Shown here: one piece after another, positions 61,708-64,000 of the stretch
Numbering within the stretch: the stretch's first letter is position 1
How the letters are laid out: the number at the start of each line of letters is the position of its first letter
DNA from: Natronobiforma cellulositropha
Lineage (GTDB): Archaea > Halobacteriota > Halobacteria > Halobacteriales > Natrialbaceae
Assembly (NCBI RefSeq): GCF_025629245.1
Contig: NZ_JANZXN010000015.1
Coordinates: 292,615 to 356,614 of the forward strand
Reading direction: 5' to 3'
DNA: 64,000 nucleotides
Notes under the pieces: generated by a model
What the model was told of the DNA's origin: nothing
The model's input: only the letters and a program-made list of their open reading frames with translations
Database searches by the model: none
Made by a program: the position numbers and the translations under genes

Positions 61708-62406
61708 ATGACTACGAACACCAGCTTCGACGTCGACGACGTGGCGGTGATCGGCCGCACGTTCGAGGAGTACTGCCGCTTTTTCGACCTGGAACCCGCC
61801 GACCTCGTCGGCCGGACGGTCCTCGACTGTCCCTCGGGTGCCGCCTCCTTCGTCGCGAGCGCACACGAGCACGGGATCGACGCCACCGGCGCGGACGTGA
61901 CCTACCGCCACTCACCCTCGTCTCTGACCCGGCTCTGCCGTGAGGAGTACGACGAGATGTACGCACAGCTGGCGACCCAGCCCGACGTGTTCAACTGGGA
62001 GGAGTACGGCGGTCTCGAGGAGCGAGCACGCTGTCTGCGGGAGGCGAAGGAGGTGTTTCTGGCCGACTACCCCGAGGGGCGGCTCGCGGGCCGCTACGCC
62101 TACGCCGCGCTGCCCGAGTTGCCGTTCGCTTCGGAGTCGTTCTCGCTCGTCCTCTCGGCGCACTTTCTCTTCCTCTACGGCGACCGCTTCGACGCCGCGT
62201 TCCACCGCGAGAGCCTGCGCGAACTCGTGCGCGTCGCGCGCGACGAGGTTCGGGTCTACCCGCTCGTGGGTCTCGACGGCGAGCGCTACCCCGAACTCGA
62301 GGCCCTACTCGAGACGCTCACCGACGACGGCGCTCGAGCGCGCGTGCGTGAGACGCCCTTCGAGTTCTTCCGCGGGGCGAACGAACTGCTCGTGATCGAA
62401 CCCTGA
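61708..62406 (+). CDS. SAM-dependent methyltransferase-like protein
   Basis: A 232-residue Rossmann-type protein. A motif-I-like VLDCPSGAASFVA (38-50) replaces the usual GxGxG with Cys-Pro-Ser-Gly, followed by GIDATGADVTYR. The C-terminal strands (LVLSAHFLFLYGDRFD...EVRVYPLVGL) look methyltransferase-like. I recall similar proteins in bacteria and haloarchaea with unknown substrate. TATA-like AATTATACATT at about 61663-61673 lies upstream of the ATG. Confidence 0.75.
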   Translation: MTTNTSFDVDDVAVIGRTFEEYCRFFDLEPADLVGRTVLDCPSGAASFVASAHEHGIDATGADVTYRHSPSSLTRLCREEYDEMYAQLATQPDVFNWEEYGGLEERARCLREAKEVFLADYPEGRLAGRYAYAALPELPFASESFSLVLSAHFLFLYGDRFDAAFHRESLRELVRVARDEVRVYPLVGLDGERYPELEALLETLTDDGARARVRETPFEFFRGANELLVIEP

Positions 62407-62442
62407 GGTGGATTTATACTCCCGCCGTGGGTCGTGTGACCT

Positions 62443-63183
62443 ATGGCACAGATCCGCATACAGGGTGAGCCGATCGGCTTCGAGAACCCGACGCTGCTCG
62501 AGGGCTTTCCGGGAATCGGGCTCGTCGGCAAGATCGCCACCGACCACCTGATCGACGAACTCGAGATGGACTACTACGCGAGCGTCCACTGCGAGGGACT
62601 GCCACGCGTCGGCGTCTACCGGACGGGTGATCCGACGGTCCGCCCACCGGTACGGATCTACGCCGACGAGGAGTCGGAACTGCTTGCGCTCCAGAGCGAC
62701 ACGCCGATCGCCGCCCAGGCGGTCGCGAACGTCTCCGCCTGTCTCAGTTCGTGGATGATCGACCACGGCATCAGGCCGGTCTTCCTCAGCGGCTTCCCGA
62801 GCGAGCGAGACGGTGAGCCGGACCTCTACGGCGTCGCGACCGGAGCGGGGAGTGGTCTCCTCGACGCCCACGACATCGCCGATCCCCCCGAAGACGGCGT
62901 CGTCGCCGGGCCGACGGGTGCGTTGATCAACCGCGCGGCCGAACTCGGTCTCGACAGCGTCGGACTCGTCGTCGACGCCGACCCACAGTTTCCCGACCCC
63001 GAGGCCGCCCGCGTGCTCATCGAGGAGGGAATCGCCCCGCTCACCGGTCTCGAGGTGGACGTGACCGACCTCGTCGAACGGGCGGGCGACATCCGCACCC
63101 AGCGTGAACAGCTCGCAAAGCGGATGCGCGACGCCGGTGAACAGGAGAGTTCACAGGCGAAGCCGCTCCGTATGTACCAGTAG
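62443..63183 (+). CDS. Proteasome-assembly-chaperone (PAC2) family protein
   Basis: A 246-residue PAC2/DUF75-type protein. LLEGFPGIGLVGKIATDHLI at the start is the family hallmark, then FLSGFPSERDGEPDLYGVAT and GVVAGPTGALINRAAELGL. Archaeal homologues are thought to assist proteasome assembly, as PAC1/PAC2 do in eukaryotes. The C-terminus (REQLAKRMRDAGEQE...KPLRMYQ) has an aromatic-like last motif. TATA-like TTTATAC lies about 30 nt before the ATG. Confidence 0.93.
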   Translation: MAQIRIQGEPIGFENPTLLEGFPGIGLVGKIATDHLIDELEMDYYASVHCEGLPRVGVYRTGDPTVRPPVRIYADEESELLALQSDTPIAAQAVANVSACLSSWMIDHGIRPVFLSGFPSERDGEPDLYGVATGAGSGLLDAHDIADPPEDGVVAGPTGALINRAAELGLDSVGLVVDADPQFPDPEAARVLIEEGIAPLTGLEVDVTDLVERAGDIRTQREQLAKRMRDAGEQESSQAKPLRMYQ

Positions 63184-63344
63184 CGGTCGCCACCAGCCAG
63201 TCCCCGCCGTTCGACTCGTACACTCCCGCGAGGCGGCGGCCGGCCACCTCCTGGCGTGGCGTACGGTCGCGATTTCGTGGTTGTCACCCGGTCAGAACAT
63301 ATCCAACGCCTTTTGTATCCCGCCGGATATCGGACTGGATAGAG

Positions 63345-64000
63345 ATGTCTACGCAATCCCACGACATGGTCGTCGTCGGCGGTGGAACCGCCGGCTGTTT
63401 CGCGGCGGTGACCGCCGCCCGCGAGGGTCTCGACGTCGTCCTCGTCGAGCGCAAGACCGAAGAGGAGGGGGGACACATCGCCTGCGGTGACGGCATCAAA
63501 GGCGCGAGTTCGTTCCCGGACGTGATCGACCACGACCGACTCGAGGAGGCGTTCACCAACCGTGGGATCACCCGTGCGGTGTTCGAGAATCCGGCGACCG
63601 GCGAGGAGATCGACATCCCGTTCAACGAGACCGGCGGCGTCGTCGACCGCTACAAGTACGGCCAGATCCTCTTAGCGGAGGTCGACCGGGCGGGTGTCGA
63701 AGTTCACTACGAGACCGTCGTCCAGGACGTTCGTCAGGACGGCGATGGGGTCGTGACGGGTGTCGAGACCCGGCGCAACGGCGAGTCGGTGACCTACGAG
63801 ACCGACGTCGTCGTCGACGGCGCGGGGTCGCTCTCGTTGCTCCAGGACAAGATCGACTTCTCGGGGTCGCACTTCGATACCAACGTCAACTACTCGCAGT
63901 TCTGCTCGGCCTACCGCGAAGTGGTCGAACTCGAGGAGCCAGTCGACTGGGACGACGCACTGGTCTTCAAACCGACGGAAGAACTGGGCTACCTCTGGTA
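63345..64000 (+). CDS. Geranylgeranyl reductase family protein, partial at window end
   Basis: The first 218 residues of a flavoprotein cut off by the window edge. FAD motif VVGGGTAGCFAAVTAAREG is at 10-28, then VERKTEEEGGHIACGDGIKGAS. This pattern is that of digeranylgeranylglycerophospholipid reductases, which saturate the isoprenoid chains of archaeal lipids; paralogues act on menaquinone or carotenoids. A TATA-like TTTTGTATC at about 63311 fits the leaderless ATG 63345. Confidence 0.85.
   Translation, partial: MSTQSHDMVVVGGGTAGCFAAVTAAREGLDVVLVERKTEEEGGHIACGDGIKGASSFPDVIDHDRLEEAFTNRGITRAVFENPATGEEIDIPFNETGGVVDRYKYGQILLAEVDRAGVEVHYETVVQDVRQDGDGVVTGVETRRNGESVTYETDVVVDGAGSLSLLQDKIDFSGSHFDTNVNYSQFCSAYREVVELEEPVDWDDALVFKPTEELGYLW

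Overview
The window is haloarchaeal chromosome. It is GC-rich, extremely rich in CTCGAG, and encodes acidic proteins. Most starts are leaderless or nearly so, sitting about 25-30 nt downstream of TATA-like boxes. The archaeal gene set includes Pth2, TruD, L37Ae, RpoP, Pcc1, prefoldin beta, PriS, GINS, a two-domain Cdc48, RtcB with archease, split GMP synthase, GfcR and geranylgeranyl reductase. The CTCGAG bias and gene content suggest the Natrialba/Haloterrigena/Natrinema side of the class; that placement is inference. I saw no rRNA, tRNA or CRISPR array.

Layout. 1-1840: a decayed gene and a 1.07-kb insertion sequence that ends 9 bp from the dcd stop codon. 1.8-8 kb: nucleotide and information-processing genes (dcd, pth2, truD, a DUF2103-type protein, L37Ae, rpoP, pcc1, a CadD-type exporter, prefoldin beta, a DUF3194-type protein). 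8-12.6 kb: an SCP2-like protein with an alpha/beta hydrolase, the GMP synthase glutaminase subunit, small membrane proteins and a citramalate/isopropylmalate synthase with a short leader ORF. 12.7-17.6 kb: an FkbM-type methyltransferase beside AT-richer DNA, a DUF192 protein, an FAD amine-oxidase-type enzyme, an HNH-like zinc protein and a bactofilin-like protein. 17.8-22.3 kb: the electron-transfer flavoprotein operon etfB-etfA-fixC(X) plus one unknown gene. 22.4-25.7 kb: a membrane metalloprotease-like protein, an HTH-GNAT fusion, moaA and a Bat-type regulator.

26-31.1 kb is an accessory metabolic stretch. It has an amidohydrolase with its own Rieske ferredoxin, two acyl/methyl-transferases, and a mandelate-racemase-type enzyme in an operon with an AzlCD exporter. 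Both catabolic-looking units carry palindromes at their 5' ends. 31.2-36.7 kb: RNA repair (archease-rtcB), a GNAT enzyme, the primase small subunit, GINS and a peroxiredoxin. 36.8-44.3 kb: a secreted protein, the Cdc48 operon with a small Hsp20-like protein, an alpha/beta hydrolase, a CPBP protease, a Tat lipoprotein and panB. 44.4-47.7 kb: an ABC ATPase and an ABC-2 permease fused to a CPBP protease domain. 47.8-52.5 kb: HAD enzymes, an F420-type reductase, an acyl-CoA dehydrogenase and a second Bat-type regulator. 52.6-55.4 kb: glucose dehydrogenase overlapping gfcR, a monothiol glutaredoxin and a conserved acidic protein. 55.4-64 kb: membrane proteins, a HerA-like ATPase with a C-terminal membrane helix, a PP-loop enzyme, an RNA m5C methyltransferase with a translationally coupled partner, a SAM-fold protein, a PAC2-type chaperone and the start of a geranylgeranyl reductase.

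Most of the window is housekeeping. The best candidates for undescribed biology are the ABC permease-CPBP fusion, the racemase-AzlCD operon with its palindrome, the amidohydrolase-Rieske pair, the 27-bp repeat expansion inside archease, the membrane-anchored HerA-like ATPase, and the paired TTCGCGAA boxes upstream of dcd.
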